Positions 42,983-51,590 of a DNA stretch of 64,000 nucleotides are shown piece by piece. The stretch is from Lachnoclostridium sp. An14 (GTDB lineage: Bacteria; Bacillota; Clostridia; Lachnospirales; Lachnospiraceae), in NCBI RefSeq assembly GCF_002160755.1, contig NZ_NFLE01000006.1, positions 78,927-142,926 of the forward strand, written 5' to 3'. Positions within the stretch are counted from its first letter, which is position 1. Every line of letters begins with the position of its first letter. The notes below the pieces were generated by a model, which saw only the letters and a program-made list of their open reading frames with translations, had not been told where the DNA came from and searched no databases. Position numbers and translations under genes: made by a program.

Positions 42983-43153
42983 CCCATTCTCCTTTCCATC
43001 CCGCGTCAGGAGTCCAAAAAACTGCCGTCCATCTCCCGGTCCGCCATTTTACCTGACCCCATCCGCTTTTTTACTGATTCTCCCTCCCGCCGGCCTCGTA
43101 TCAGCCGCAGCCAACGCCCGGAAAACTCCTTTCCCCAAAACAGCCGCTTTCTG

Positions 43154-43675
43154 TCAGCCCATGTGCCCCGCTGCCAGCCGCAGGATTGTCCCTACCGCCA
43201 GGCAAAATGCCAGCGGGATCGCCGCCTCCTTTCCGTCCCGGTCCGCCCGGTAATACGGCTCATACGTGTTCCATGTGATCATCCGCCCGATATAGGCAAA
43301 GAAATAAGACAGGCGCCGCGCCATCATCCCTCCGCGCAGCAGCCTCTCCAGGGACCAGACCGCCCCCAGAAAAAACCCGGTTCCCACCGCCTCCAGCCCT
43401 CTCGAAAGGCCGAGAAAGCCCACAATAACCGCCACAGCCTTCACATCCGCCGCCCCGATCATCCGAACCAGAAACAGCGGAAAAAACAGGGCTCCCGCCA
43501 AAATCCCTGCCGCCATGCCCGTTCCCCGAAGGAAAATCCCGGCTATGAACGCAGCCAGCGTCAGATATTTGGAAACCTTCCCGCAAGTCAGGTCCTGAAG
43601 GCCAAATACCGTCAAAAATATACACAAAACCACATCTGTGTCCAATAGACACCACTCCCTTCCAAACGTGCTCAT
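43154..43675 (-). CDS. A24 prepilin peptidase (first gene of Tad operon)
   Basis: 173 residues from ATG 43675, used because the strong promoter puts transcription start near 43747, after the longer frame start at 43765. A TTG at 43645 with GGGAG is an alternative. Membrane helices span about 15-150. Aspartates lie in GLQDLTCGK and in GAADVK, where the usual GxGD has Ala for the second Gly. It cleaves type IVb pilin leaders; the substitution could weaken it. It leads the Tad operon and lies about 170 bases before TadZ. Confidence 0.75.
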   Translation of the reverse strand: MSTFGREWCLLDTDVVLCIFLTVFGLQDLTCGKVSKYLTLAAFIAGIFLRGTGMAAGILAGALFFPLFLVRMIGAADVKAVAVIVGFLGLSRGLEAVGTGFFLGAVWSLERLLRGGMMARRLSYFFAYIGRMITWNTYEPYYRADRDGKEAAIPLAFCLAVGTILRLAAGHMG

Positions 43676-43720
43676 ACCTGGAAACTTCGCCTGATCCGGC
43701 GGAATATAAGAACCTGTGAT

Positions 43721-43740
43721 ATACTCCGTGAACGGAGTAT
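43721..43740. promoter_or_regulatory. Palindromic operator candidate, Tad operon
   Basis: ATACTCCGTGAACGGAGTAT: two perfect 9-bp arms around GA, located 14 bases downstream of the -10 box, so a bound protein would block the Tad promoter. No regulator gene for it is in the window. Confidence 0.55.
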
Positions 43741-43753
43741 GAATCGTATCCCT

Positions 43754-43782
43754 ATTATGGACCATTTCAGGGCAAATGTCAA
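43754..43782 (-). promoter_or_regulatory. Promoter of the Tad operon
   Basis: Minus-strand TTGACA (43777-43782), 17-base spacer and CATAAT (43754-43759), a near-consensus promoter immediately followed by a palindrome. Confidence 0.8.
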
Positions 43783-43792
43783 TCCTTTTTTA

Positions 43793-43822
43793 TTGACTGT
43801 CTCACACGCCCGGTGATAAAAT
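43793..43822 (+). promoter_or_regulatory. Promoter of the YaaL gene
   Basis: TTGACT (43793-43798), 18-base spacer and TAAAAT (43817-43822), 95 bases upstream of the start and back-to-back with the Tad promoter. Confidence 0.55.
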
Positions 43823-43916
43823 GATAACAGTTCAGCCCTACGGAACCGTCACACAACATGAATATATTTCCATATCCCGTCCATACTAACCCCATTACAC
43901 AACAGGGAGATGGAAT

Positions 43917-44135
43917 ATGAGAATGCTAAAACAAGCCAGAAAAGCCGCGGCCCTGCGGGAGGAGCAGAGGCTGCGGGGCGAACTTGCAAGGACAAAGGAC
44001 GCCATTGACGCGGCACGCAACCATTTTGAGCAGGTGGTGGATCCCATGCTGATCGACTGCTATATCTACGAATGGAACGCCGCCCAGTTAAAATATCAGT
44101 TTCTCCTCCAGCGCTTTAAAAACCGGGAACTCTGA
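43917..44135 (+). CDS. YaaL / DUF2508 family protein
   Basis: 72 residues. A basic helix (RKAAALREEQRLRGELARTK) is followed by NHFEQVVDPMLIDCYIYEWN, then AAQLKYQFLLQR, the family hallmark (ending in an A-x-Y-x-x-L-L-x-x motif). These small cytoplasmic proteins are common in Firmicutes, often near recR/pilus genes, with no established function. GGAG lies 7 bases before ATG 43917. A terminator follows at 44221. Confidence 0.85.
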   Translation: MRMLKQARKAAALREEQRLRGELARTKDAIDAARNHFEQVVDPMLIDCYIYEWNAAQLKYQFLLQRFKNREL

Positions 44136-44220
44136 CCCCAGTTCATGAAAGCTGTGCGCCGCCGCGCGCCTGTATCAAAGTGCGGCTGCCATAACAGCCG
44201 CTTTCCCCCGCGCGGACCTC

Positions 44221-44240
44221 GCCTTCGCCGAAGGCTTTTT
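44221..44240 (+). terminator. Terminator of the YaaL gene
   Basis: GCCTTC and GAAGGC arms around a 3-base loop, directly followed by five T. Confidence 0.65.
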
Positions 44241-44361
44241 AAGGACAAAAACCGCCTGCGTCCAGGGAGCAACTCTCCCTGCCGTCCGGCAGCCAGTCCC
44301 CAAAGTGCCAGCCCCGCGCGGACCGCCATCCATCTGAAAATAATTCCAGGAGGATAACGCC

Positions 44362-45777
44362 ATGAAAAAATGGTATGAAAAATCCGTTTTTTATCATCTT
44401 TACCCATTGGGAGCCACAGGGGCGCCAGGGTTTAACAGCGGGGAGACCGTTTCCCGCTTTGACCAGTTAAACGGCTGGATCCCCTACCTGCGCGGCATGG
44501 GGTTCAACGCCCTGTACATAGGCCCTCTGTTTGAATCCACCTCCCACGGCTATGACACCAGAGACTTCCGCCAGGTGGATCGCCGCTTAGGCTCCAATGA
44601 GGAATTCCGGCAGTTCGTGGACGCCTGTCACGAGGCCGGGATCCGCGTCGTCATCGACGCCGTATTCAACCATACAGGGCGGGAATTCTGGGCGTTTCGG
44701 GACATCCAGGAAAAGAAATGGGACTCTCCCTATAAAGACTGGTACCGGGGCGTCTCCTTTCACAGCGGCAGCCCCATGGGCGACCCGTTCTGCTACGACG
44801 CCTGGCAGGGCCATTTCGGCCTTCCCTGCCTGAATTTAAAAAATCCGGAGGTGACCCGGTACATATTGGAAACCGTCCGTTTCTGGGTGGAACAGTTCGG
44901 CATCGACGGCCTTCGCCTGGACTGTGCCAACGTCCTGGATTTCGACTTTATGAAAGAGCTGCGGAGTTTTTGCTCCACCGTAAAAGAGGATTTCTGGCTT
45001 ATGGGTGAGGTCATCCACGGGGAGTACAGCCGCTGGGTAAACGGGGAAATGCTCCATTCCGTCACCAACTACGCCCTTCACAAGGCCCTCTACTCCGCCC
45101 ACAACGACCGCAATTACTTCGAGATCGCCCACACCATCCGGCGGATGCCTCAAAACGGCGTAGAGCTTTACACCTTCACCGACAATCATGACGAGGACCG
45201 CCTGTCCAGCAAGCTGGCGGACCCGGCGAAACTGGGCCTGGTCTACACCCTGCTATACACCCTCCCCGGCATTCCTTCCGTCTATTACGGCAGCGAATGG
45301 GGAACCAAGGGAAAACGGTCCAGCACCAGCGACGCCGCCCTGCGCCCGGCCATCTCACCGGAGGACGCCGGAAAACAGGCGAACCAGCTGACGGCCCTGA
45401 TCCGGCGCTTAAACGCCATTCACAGCAAAAACCCGGAGTTTGCCGCCGGCCTTTACCAGGAGCTTTACCTGACGAACCGTCAGTACGCCTTTGCCCGCTA
45501 CGGCCAGGATTCCATCGCCGTGGTGGCGGCCAACTGCGACGATGGTCCCTGCACCGTCACCGTCCCCCTGCCCATCAGCAGCCGGCGGGCGAAAAACCTC
45601 CTCACCGGCGAGGAGATAAACCTGTCCGAAGACACCATAACCGTAGAGATAGACGCCAATTCCGCGGTGATTTTAAAGGTGTGGGATTCCCTCATGGAGG
45701 CGGGGGCGCCTCTGGACGAGGAAGATATGGAGCCGGAACAGTTAAAAGAATTATTGGGAGAACATTGGGAGGAATAA
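44362..45777 (+). CDS. GH13 alpha-amylase family glycoside hydrolase (cyclomaltodextrinase/neopullulanase type)
   Basis: 471 residues, shorter than typical neopullulanases because the N-terminal carbohydrate module is absent. GH13 conserved regions: DAVFNHTG, GLRLDCAN (nucleophile Asp187), GEVIHG (acid Glu216) and TDNHDEDR (Asp277). It hydrolyses alpha-1,4-glucan or maltodextrin in the cytoplasm (no signal peptide). GGAG precedes ATG 44362. It ends 3 bases before glgB, so the two form an operon for handling storage or imported glucan. Confidence 0.87.
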   Translation: MKKWYEKSVFYHLYPLGATGAPGFNSGETVSRFDQLNGWIPYLRGMGFNALYIGPLFESTSHGYDTRDFRQVDRRLGSNEEFRQFVDACHEAGIRVVIDAVFNHTGREFWAFRDIQEKKWDSPYKDWYRGVSFHSGSPMGDPFCYDAWQGHFGLPCLNLKNPEVTRYILETVRFWVEQFGIDGLRLDCANVLDFDFMKELRSFCSTVKEDFWLMGEVIHGEYSRWVNGEMLHSVTNYALHKALYSAHNDRNYFEIAHTIRRMPQNGVELYTFTDNHDEDRLSSKLADPAKLGLVYTLLYTLPGIPSVYYGSEWGTKGKRSSTSDAALRPAISPEDAGKQANQLTALIRRLNAIHSKNPEFAAGLYQELYLTNRQYAFARYGQDSIAVVAANCDDGPCTVTVPLPISSRRAKNLLTGEEINLSEDTITVEIDANSAVILKVWDSLMEAGAPLDEEDMEPEQLKELLGEHWEE

Positions 45778-45780
45778 GCA

Positions 45781-47676
45781 ATGAAACAGACGGGGGTAAT
45801 CACAGAAATGGACCGTTACCTGTTCGGCAACGGCACCCACTATGAAATTTACAACAAGCTGGGAGCTCATCCCTGCACCATCAAAGGAAAAAAAGGAATG
45901 TACTTCGCCGTATGGGCTCCTCACGCGAGGGAAGTCCATCTGGCCGGGGATTTCAACGGCTGGAACGAAAAAAGCCATCCCATGCAGCCGCTTAAAGATT
46001 CCGGCATTTACGAGCTGTTCGTGCCCGGCATGAGGACGGGGCAGCTCTACAAATACGCCATTACGTCCCAGCGGGGCGACACATTTTTAAAGGCCGATCC
46101 TTACGCCTTCCAGGCGGAATACCGCCCCGGAACGGCCTCCGTGACCGCCGATATTGAGGGATTCCGCTGGTCTGACTCCCGGTGGATGGACGCCAGGAAG
46201 ACAGCGGAGCTTACGAAAGAACCTTTGAGCATTTACGAGGTTCACATCGGCTCCTGGAAGAAGAAAGACCGGGAGGAAAAGGACGGGTTCTACACCTATA
46301 AGGAGGCCGCTCACGAGCTGGCGGACTACGTTTCCTCCATGGGCTACACCCACGTGGAGCTCATGGGCATCGCCGAGCACCCCTTCGACGGCTCCTGGGG
46401 CTACCAGGTGACGGGCTACTACGCCCCCACCTCCCGCTACGGCACCGCCAAGGACTTTATGTACTTTGTAAACTACCTTCACAAAAAAGGCATCGGCGTC
46501 ATCCTGGACTGGGTTCCGGCCCATTTCCCCAGAGACGCCCACGGACTGGCGGATTTCGACGGCCAAGCGCTCTATGAATACGCCGATCCCCGCAAGGGCG
46601 AGCACCCCGACTGGGGCACCAAGGTCTTCGACTACGGCAAAAACGAGGTGAAAAACTTCCTCATCGCCAACGCCCTCTACTGGATCGACAAATACCACAT
46701 TGACGGGCTGCGGGTGGACGCGGTGGCGTCCATGCTCTACCTGGATTACGGCCGCAGCGACGGCAACTGGGTGCCGAACAAATACGGCGGAAACCAGAAC
46801 CTGGAGGCCATTGAATTTTTCCGCCACTTAAACAGCATCATCCGCCAGAGAGGAAACGGCGCCATGGTCATCGCCGAGGAATCCACCGCCTGGCCCATGG
46901 TGACCCACGATCCGGCAAACGGCGGCCTGGGCTTTACCTTTAAATGGAATATGGGCTGGATGCACGACTTTTTAGAGTACATGAAACTGGATCCCTATTT
47001 CCGCAAATACAACCACAACAAAATGACCTTTGGCATGACCTACTCCACCAGCGAAAACTTCATCCTGGTGCTCTCCCATGACGAGGTGGTTCATTTGAAA
47101 TGCTCCATGATCAATAAAATGCCAGGCATTTATGAGGACAAATTTGCCAACTTAAAGGTGGGCTACACCTTCATGATGACCCATCCCGGCAAAAAGCTGC
47201 TGTTTATGGGACAGGATTTCGGCCAGTTCCACGAGTGGGACGAGAAGGTGGCTTTAGACTGGCACCTCACCCAGGAGCCGCTCCACGCCGACCTTCAGAA
47301 ATACTACGCCGGACTGCTCCACCTGTACCGGAAATATCCGGCCCTCTACCGGCTGGACACCGATTGGAACGGATTCCAGTGGATCAATGCCAACGACGGC
47401 GACCGCAGTATTTTCAGCTACATCCGCCGGGACGAGACGGGCAAAAAGAGCCTTCTGGTGGTCTGCAATTTCACTCCCATGGAGCGGGCCGACTACCGGG
47501 TGGGCGTGCCGAAACGGGGCACCTACACCCTGGTGCTTGACAGCACCCACGGCCTCTATCAGAGGGGAGAAAAGGCCCCGGCCTTCCGCTCGGTGAAGAA
47601 GGAATGCGACGGCCAGCCCTTCTCCTTCGCCTACCCGCTGCCCCCCTACGGAGCCGCTATTTTCCGTTTTTCATAA
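45781..47676 (+). CDS. glgB: 1,4-alpha-glucan branching enzyme
   Basis: 631 residues. CBM48 domain (AVWAPHAREVHLAGDFNGWN, about 40-130), then the GH13 core with DWVPAHFPRDAHGLADFDG, GLRVDAVASMLYLDYGR (nucleophile Asp), IAEESTAWP (acid Glu) and LSHDEVVH, then a C-terminal beta domain. It creates alpha-1,6 branches in glycogen. Begins 3 bases after the GH13 gene. No glgA, glgC, glgD or glgP is near, so synthesis genes must be elsewhere. Confidence 0.96.
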   Translation: MKQTGVITEMDRYLFGNGTHYEIYNKLGAHPCTIKGKKGMYFAVWAPHAREVHLAGDFNGWNEKSHPMQPLKDSGIYELFVPGMRTGQLYKYAITSQRGDTFLKADPYAFQAEYRPGTASVTADIEGFRWSDSRWMDARKTAELTKEPLSIYEVHIGSWKKKDREEKDGFYTYKEAAHELADYVSSMGYTHVELMGIAEHPFDGSWGYQVTGYYAPTSRYGTAKDFMYFVNYLHKKGIGVILDWVPAHFPRDAHGLADFDGQALYEYADPRKGEHPDWGTKVFDYGKNEVKNFLIANALYWIDKYHIDGLRVDAVASMLYLDYGRSDGNWVPNKYGGNQNLEAIEFFRHLNSIIRQRGNGAMVIAEESTAWPMVTHDPANGGLGFTFKWNMGWMHDFLEYMKLDPYFRKYNHNKMTFGMTYSTSENFILVLSHDEVVHLKCSMINKMPGIYEDKFANLKVGYTFMMTHPGKKLLFMGQDFGQFHEWDEKVALDWHLTQEPLHADLQKYYAGLLHLYRKYPALYRLDTDWNGFQWINANDGDRSIFSYIRRDETGKKSLLVVCNFTPMERADYRVGVPKRGTYTLVLDSTHGLYQRGEKAPAFRSVKKECDGQPFSFAYPLPPYGAAIFRFS

Positions 47677-47734
47677 CCGGCCGCCAAAGAAATACACATA
47701 ACTGAGACACCATACATAAAAGGAGGTCTGCCCT

Positions 47735-48433
47735 ATGCAGAACATACTGGTTTGCGACGACGACAAGCAGATCGTGGAGGCGATCGACATCTATCTCACC
47801 GGAGAGGGCTATCATGTAATTAAGGCCTATGACGGCTTTGAGGCCCTGAAAATCCTGGAAAACACGCCGGTGGATCTGATGATCGTGGACGTGATGATGC
47901 CGGGACTGGACGGAATCCGCACCACCTTAAAGGTGCGGGAGACCAGCAGCATCCCCATTATCATCCTCTCCGCAAAATCCGAGGACAACGACAAGATCCT
48001 GGGCTTAAATATCGGGGCCGACGACTACATCACCAAGCCCTTCAATCCCTTGGAGCTGGTGGCGCGGGTAAAATCCCACATCCGCCGCTACACCCAGCTG
48101 GGAAATATGAACCAGCAGCAGGCCGGCGAGCAGATTTACAAATGCGGCGGCCTCACCATCAATGACGACAACAAAGAGGTGCAGGTGGACGGGGAGACCA
48201 TCAAGCTCACCCCCATCGAGTACAACATCCTGCTGCTGCTGGTCAAAAACGCGGGCAAGGTGTTTTCCATCGACGAGATCTACGAGCAGATCTGGAACGA
48301 GGAAGCCATCGGCGCGGATAACACCGTAGCTGTCCACATCCGCCATATCCGGGAAAAGATCGAGATCAATCCCAGGGAGCCGCGCTACTTAAAGGTGGTC
48401 TGGGGCGTGGGCTACAAGATTGAAAAACAGTAA
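47735..48433 (+). CDS. OmpR/PhoB-family response regulator
   Basis: 232 residues. Receiver domain 1-115 with DDD at 8-10, phospho-Asp52 in LMIVDVMMPG and Lys in SAKSEDND; winged helix domain 130-232 with LTPIEYNILLLLVKNAGKVF and VHIRHIREKIE. Strong AAGGAGG site. It is 9 bases from the kinase gene and is probably part of a cell-envelope two-component pair. The partner glgB ends 58 bases before, so co-transcription with glycogen genes is possible but not shown. Confidence 0.93.
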   Translation: MQNILVCDDDKQIVEAIDIYLTGEGYHVIKAYDGFEALKILENTPVDLMIVDVMMPGLDGIRTTLKVRETSSIPIIILSAKSEDNDKILGLNIGADDYITKPFNPLELVARVKSHIRRYTQLGNMNQQQAGEQIYKCGGLTINDDNKEVQVDGETIKLTPIEYNILLLLVKNAGKVFSIDEIYEQIWNEEAIGADNTVAVHIRHIREKIEINPREPRYLKVVWGVGYKIEKQ

Positions 48434-48442
48434 GGAGGGCAT

Positions 48443-50725
48443 ATGAAACGATTTACCGCCCTGCTGCTCCACCTGGCCTTTTTAGCCATCTTCGTGCTGG
48501 GACTGAGCTTAATGTACTTAAATTACAACTACGGCCGGGGAATCCACCTGTTTTCCGACTCCACCTATGAGGATTCCAACCTGTTTCAGGATCAGCTGGA
48601 AAAGGACATCAACCGCATTTTCGATTACGTCAACTACAAGGACGTGTTCGAGACAGACGGACAGTTAGACTACTCGAAGAAAATGGTGGGGGTGTCCTAC
48701 ACCTCCGGCATCGAGACCCAGTCCATGACCTATACCCTGGACGAGCTGATTCGCTACGGGAAGTCCCTAGGCTATTACCTGAACAGCGACTATGAGGTGG
48801 TGCGGACGGAGATGGAAAGCAGCACCCCCAAGGAAGATAATTTCGTGGTGGACTGGCGGGTCTATATGCCCAGTGACAACTACTCCGAGCCGGGGGACGC
48901 CTACGCCACCCTGGAGAGTCTTTCCCTGGAGATCATGACACGGCTGGGCAGCTACTTAAGCACTTACAACAACCTGATCGCCAAGCCGTCCAACCTGGTC
49001 TTTCAGGTGTGCTACAAGCGGACGGACGCCGATATGAGCCTGTACACCAACGCCCCGGACATGACGGCGGACTCCATCCGCTCCATGGGGAAATACTGCT
49101 ACGTGGACGGCACCACCCTGGCGCCGGATACGAATATCTCCGTGCTGCCCACCAATATTTCCCAGGTAGCCGAGTCCAGCAACCCCTATGACAACAACAA
49201 TTACTACGTGGCCATCGGCTTAAACACCGACTACCCTTACGAGGACACCTACTCTGCCGGACACGATTCCTTCCTGAATATGCGGGTCATGTACGTGGGC
49301 GGAATCTTCTGCCTCCTGGCAGGCATTCTGGGCCTGGCCTTAACCCTTCTGCGCCTGATGGCCGCGGAGCGAAAAAGCCCGCTCAACTACTACGACGCCC
49401 TCAGCACGGAAGCCAGCGTTATTCTGATCCTGCTTGGCTGCCTATTCGCCGTATTCCTGAGCTACCGGGTATTTTCCAAGCTCCTTCACCTGGTGGTACA
49501 GGTGGATTTCTGGTCCTATACCGACAAGCTGGTGGCGGCGGTGTGCATTTACTTCCTCCTGCTGTGGGAGGCGGCCAGCCTCATGCGCCGCTACGGGGCG
49601 AAAACCCTGTGGAGCAACAGTATGTTCCGCAACGCCGGTACATTTATCGACCTGTACTTTAAGGAGAAACACCTGACCGTGTTGGTGGCCTTTGTGTACT
49701 TCTGCTTTCTGGCCGCCAACCTGGGAATCCTTTCGGGAATCTTTTTGTCTCTCTACCACGGATACGGAGCACTGAGAAACATTCTCTGCATCCTCTTTTT
49801 CGTGGCCCTGGTGGTGCTGGATCTGTGGGGGTTCCACTATATGTTCCACAACGCCTGGGAACGGGACAAGATCGCGGAGGCCATCAGTACCCTGTCCACC
49901 GGCGACACCAGCTATCAGATTGACACCACCCTGTTTTCCGGCAAGGAAAAGGACCTGGCAGACAACCTGAACAATATTAGCCACGGCTTAGAGGACGCCC
50001 TGCGGGAGCAGGTAAAAAGCGAACGTCTGAAGGCCGACCTGATCACCAACGTGTCCCACGACATCAAAACGCCTCTTACCTCCATCATCAACTACGTGGA
50101 TCTGATCAAAAGGGAAAAAATCCAGGATCCGAAGATCCTGTCCTACTTAGACGTGCTGGAGCAGAAATCCCAGAGGCTCAAAAGCCTGACAGAGGACCTG
50201 GTGGAGGCGTCCAAAGCCAGCTCCGGCAACCTGAAACTGGAGATCAGCGATATAAACTTCACACAGCTCATTCAGCAGACAAACGGGGAATTTGAGGAGA
50301 AATTTGCCATCCGCCGCCTGGATCTGGTGACGGAGGTTCCGGAGAAACGGCTGATCATCGAAGCAGACGGCCGCCGCCTCTGGCGTATCCTGGAAAACCT
50401 TTACAACAACGCCTTCAAGTACGCCATGGAAGGCAGCCGCGTCTATGTAAAGCTGGAGAGCCAGAATGACATGGCCGTATTTACCATTAAAAACGTGTCG
50501 GAAAACCCGCTAAACATCGACGCCAGCGAGCTCACCGAGCGTTTCGTCCGCGGGGACGTGGCCCGCACCACGGAGGGCAGCGGCCTGGGCTTATCCATCG
50601 CCAAAAGCCTGACCGTACTGCAAAAAGGCGCCTTCGACATTATCATCGACGGCGACCTCTTTAAAGCCCGTGTGGCATTTCCTCTGAAACCGCCGGCGGC
50701 GGAAACGGAGGATCCCGCAGGCTGA
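48443..50725 (+). CDS. Membrane sensor histidine kinase
   Basis: 760 residues. One helix near the N-terminus, an extracytoplasmic sensor region of about 240 residues (30-275), then five or so helices between 280 and 475, an unusual multi-helix second half of the sensor. HisKA has the phospho-His539 in VSHDIKTPLTSI; the HATPase domain has NNAFKYAMEG, then GSGLGLSIAKS. It phosphorylates the regulator 9 bases upstream. The signal is unknown; the architecture resembles Firmicute envelope or antibiotic sensing kinases. Confidence 0.93.
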   Translation: MKRFTALLLHLAFLAIFVLGLSLMYLNYNYGRGIHLFSDSTYEDSNLFQDQLEKDINRIFDYVNYKDVFETDGQLDYSKKMVGVSYTSGIETQSMTYTLDELIRYGKSLGYYLNSDYEVVRTEMESSTPKEDNFVVDWRVYMPSDNYSEPGDAYATLESLSLEIMTRLGSYLSTYNNLIAKPSNLVFQVCYKRTDADMSLYTNAPDMTADSIRSMGKYCYVDGTTLAPDTNISVLPTNISQVAESSNPYDNNNYYVAIGLNTDYPYEDTYSAGHDSFLNMRVMYVGGIFCLLAGILGLALTLLRLMAAERKSPLNYYDALSTEASVILILLGCLFAVFLSYRVFSKLLHLVVQVDFWSYTDKLVAAVCIYFLLLWEAASLMRRYGAKTLWSNSMFRNAGTFIDLYFKEKHLTVLVAFVYFCFLAANLGILSGIFLSLYHGYGALRNILCILFFVALVVLDLWGFHYMFHNAWERDKIAEAISTLSTGDTSYQIDTTLFSGKEKDLADNLNNISHGLEDALREQVKSERLKADLITNVSHDIKTPLTSIINYVDLIKREKIQDPKILSYLDVLEQKSQRLKSLTEDLVEASKASSGNLKLEISDINFTQLIQQTNGEFEEKFAIRRLDLVTEVPEKRLIIEADGRRLWRILENLYNNAFKYAMEGSRVYVKLESQNDMAVFTIKNVSENPLNIDASELTERFVRGDVARTTEGSGLGLSIAKSLTVLQKGAFDIIIDGDLFKARVAFPLKPPAAETEDPAG

Positions 50726-50822
50726 TTGATTCTGTCACAGGAACGCGCTGTTGGGCACACGGTTTTATGCCATAGGAGAACGCGTTCCCTGGTCAAAGCC
50801 TCCGGCGGAATGCGCGCACGGT

Positions 50823-51587
50823 TTATATCAAGTCCAGCACTCCCCGAATATCCATGATCACATGGTCGGCCCCGGCGTTTAAATACGCCTGGGCGGCCTT
50901 GTCGCAGAGACGTTCTTTCTCATCCTCCGGCAGAGCTTTGTACTCCTCCATGGAAAGTCCCATGGCGGAGCTGCCCTGGATGATTCCCACCGCGGTCATT
51001 CCCGCGTTCTTTCCTTCCAGAATATCAGAAACCGTATCTCCCACCTTCATAACGCGGGACACATCCTTTAATTTCAGGGTTTCCATGTTTTTAAACGCCA
51101 TGTAGGGATAGGGGCGGCCCATCTGGCCGGTGGAATCGGGGCTGAACCAGCAGTCCGGCGCGTAGCCCTGTTCCTTGGCGCATCTGGTCACAACGGCCAT
51201 CATCTCGTCGGTATAGCCTGTGGTGGAGCCGATTTTTAAGCCCATTCCCCGCAGGGTTTCCACCGTCTCCTTCACATAAGGCTTTAAGGTGGTGTACTGC
51301 TCCAGCACCTCCAGGATCTTCTTCTCGCTCATGCGGTATACAGCCAGCACGTCCTCATCGTTCCAGTCCCGCCCGTACTTCTCTTTCCACAGCCCGGCGA
51401 TCCGATTCATGGAAAACATGGTGCGGATGTGGTCGATTTTCAGCATTCCCATAGGCTTGCGGATCTCCTCCAGCGTCGGCTGGATGCCAAAGGCCCCGAA
51501 GGCCTCCTCGAAGGCCTTTACCGGCGCGAAACAGCCGTAGTCCACCACCGTTCCCGCCCAGTCAAAAATAATTCCGTCGTATCTCAT
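50823..51587 (-). CDS. phnX: Phosphonoacetaldehyde hydrolase
   Basis: 254 residues, HAD superfamily. Nucleophile Asp9 in IIFDWAGTVVDYG and the cap Schiff-base lysine Lys50 in GMLKIDHIR define phosphonatase rather than a general HAD phosphatase. It splits phosphonoacetaldehyde to acetaldehyde and phosphate. It is the last gene of the 2-aminoethylphosphonate operon and starts 3 bases after phnW, so the two steps are coupled. Confidence 0.95.
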   Translation of the reverse strand: MRYDGIIFDWAGTVVDYGCFAPVKAFEEAFGAFGIQPTLEEIRKPMGMLKIDHIRTMFSMNRIAGLWKEKYGRDWNDEDVLAVYRMSEKKILEVLEQYTTLKPYVKETVETLRGMGLKIGSTTGYTDEMMAVVTRCAKEQGYAPDCWFSPDSTGQMGRPYPYMAFKNMETLKLKDVSRVMKVGDTVSDILEGKNAGMTAVGIIQGSSAMGLSMEEYKALPEDEKERLCDKAAQAYLNAGADHVIMDIRGVLDLI

Positions 51588-51590
51588 ATT

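Noticed and set aside
43676..43765. Extended start of the first prepilin peptidase
   Set aside because: Those codons overlap the promoter and palindrome upstream of the predicted transcription start.
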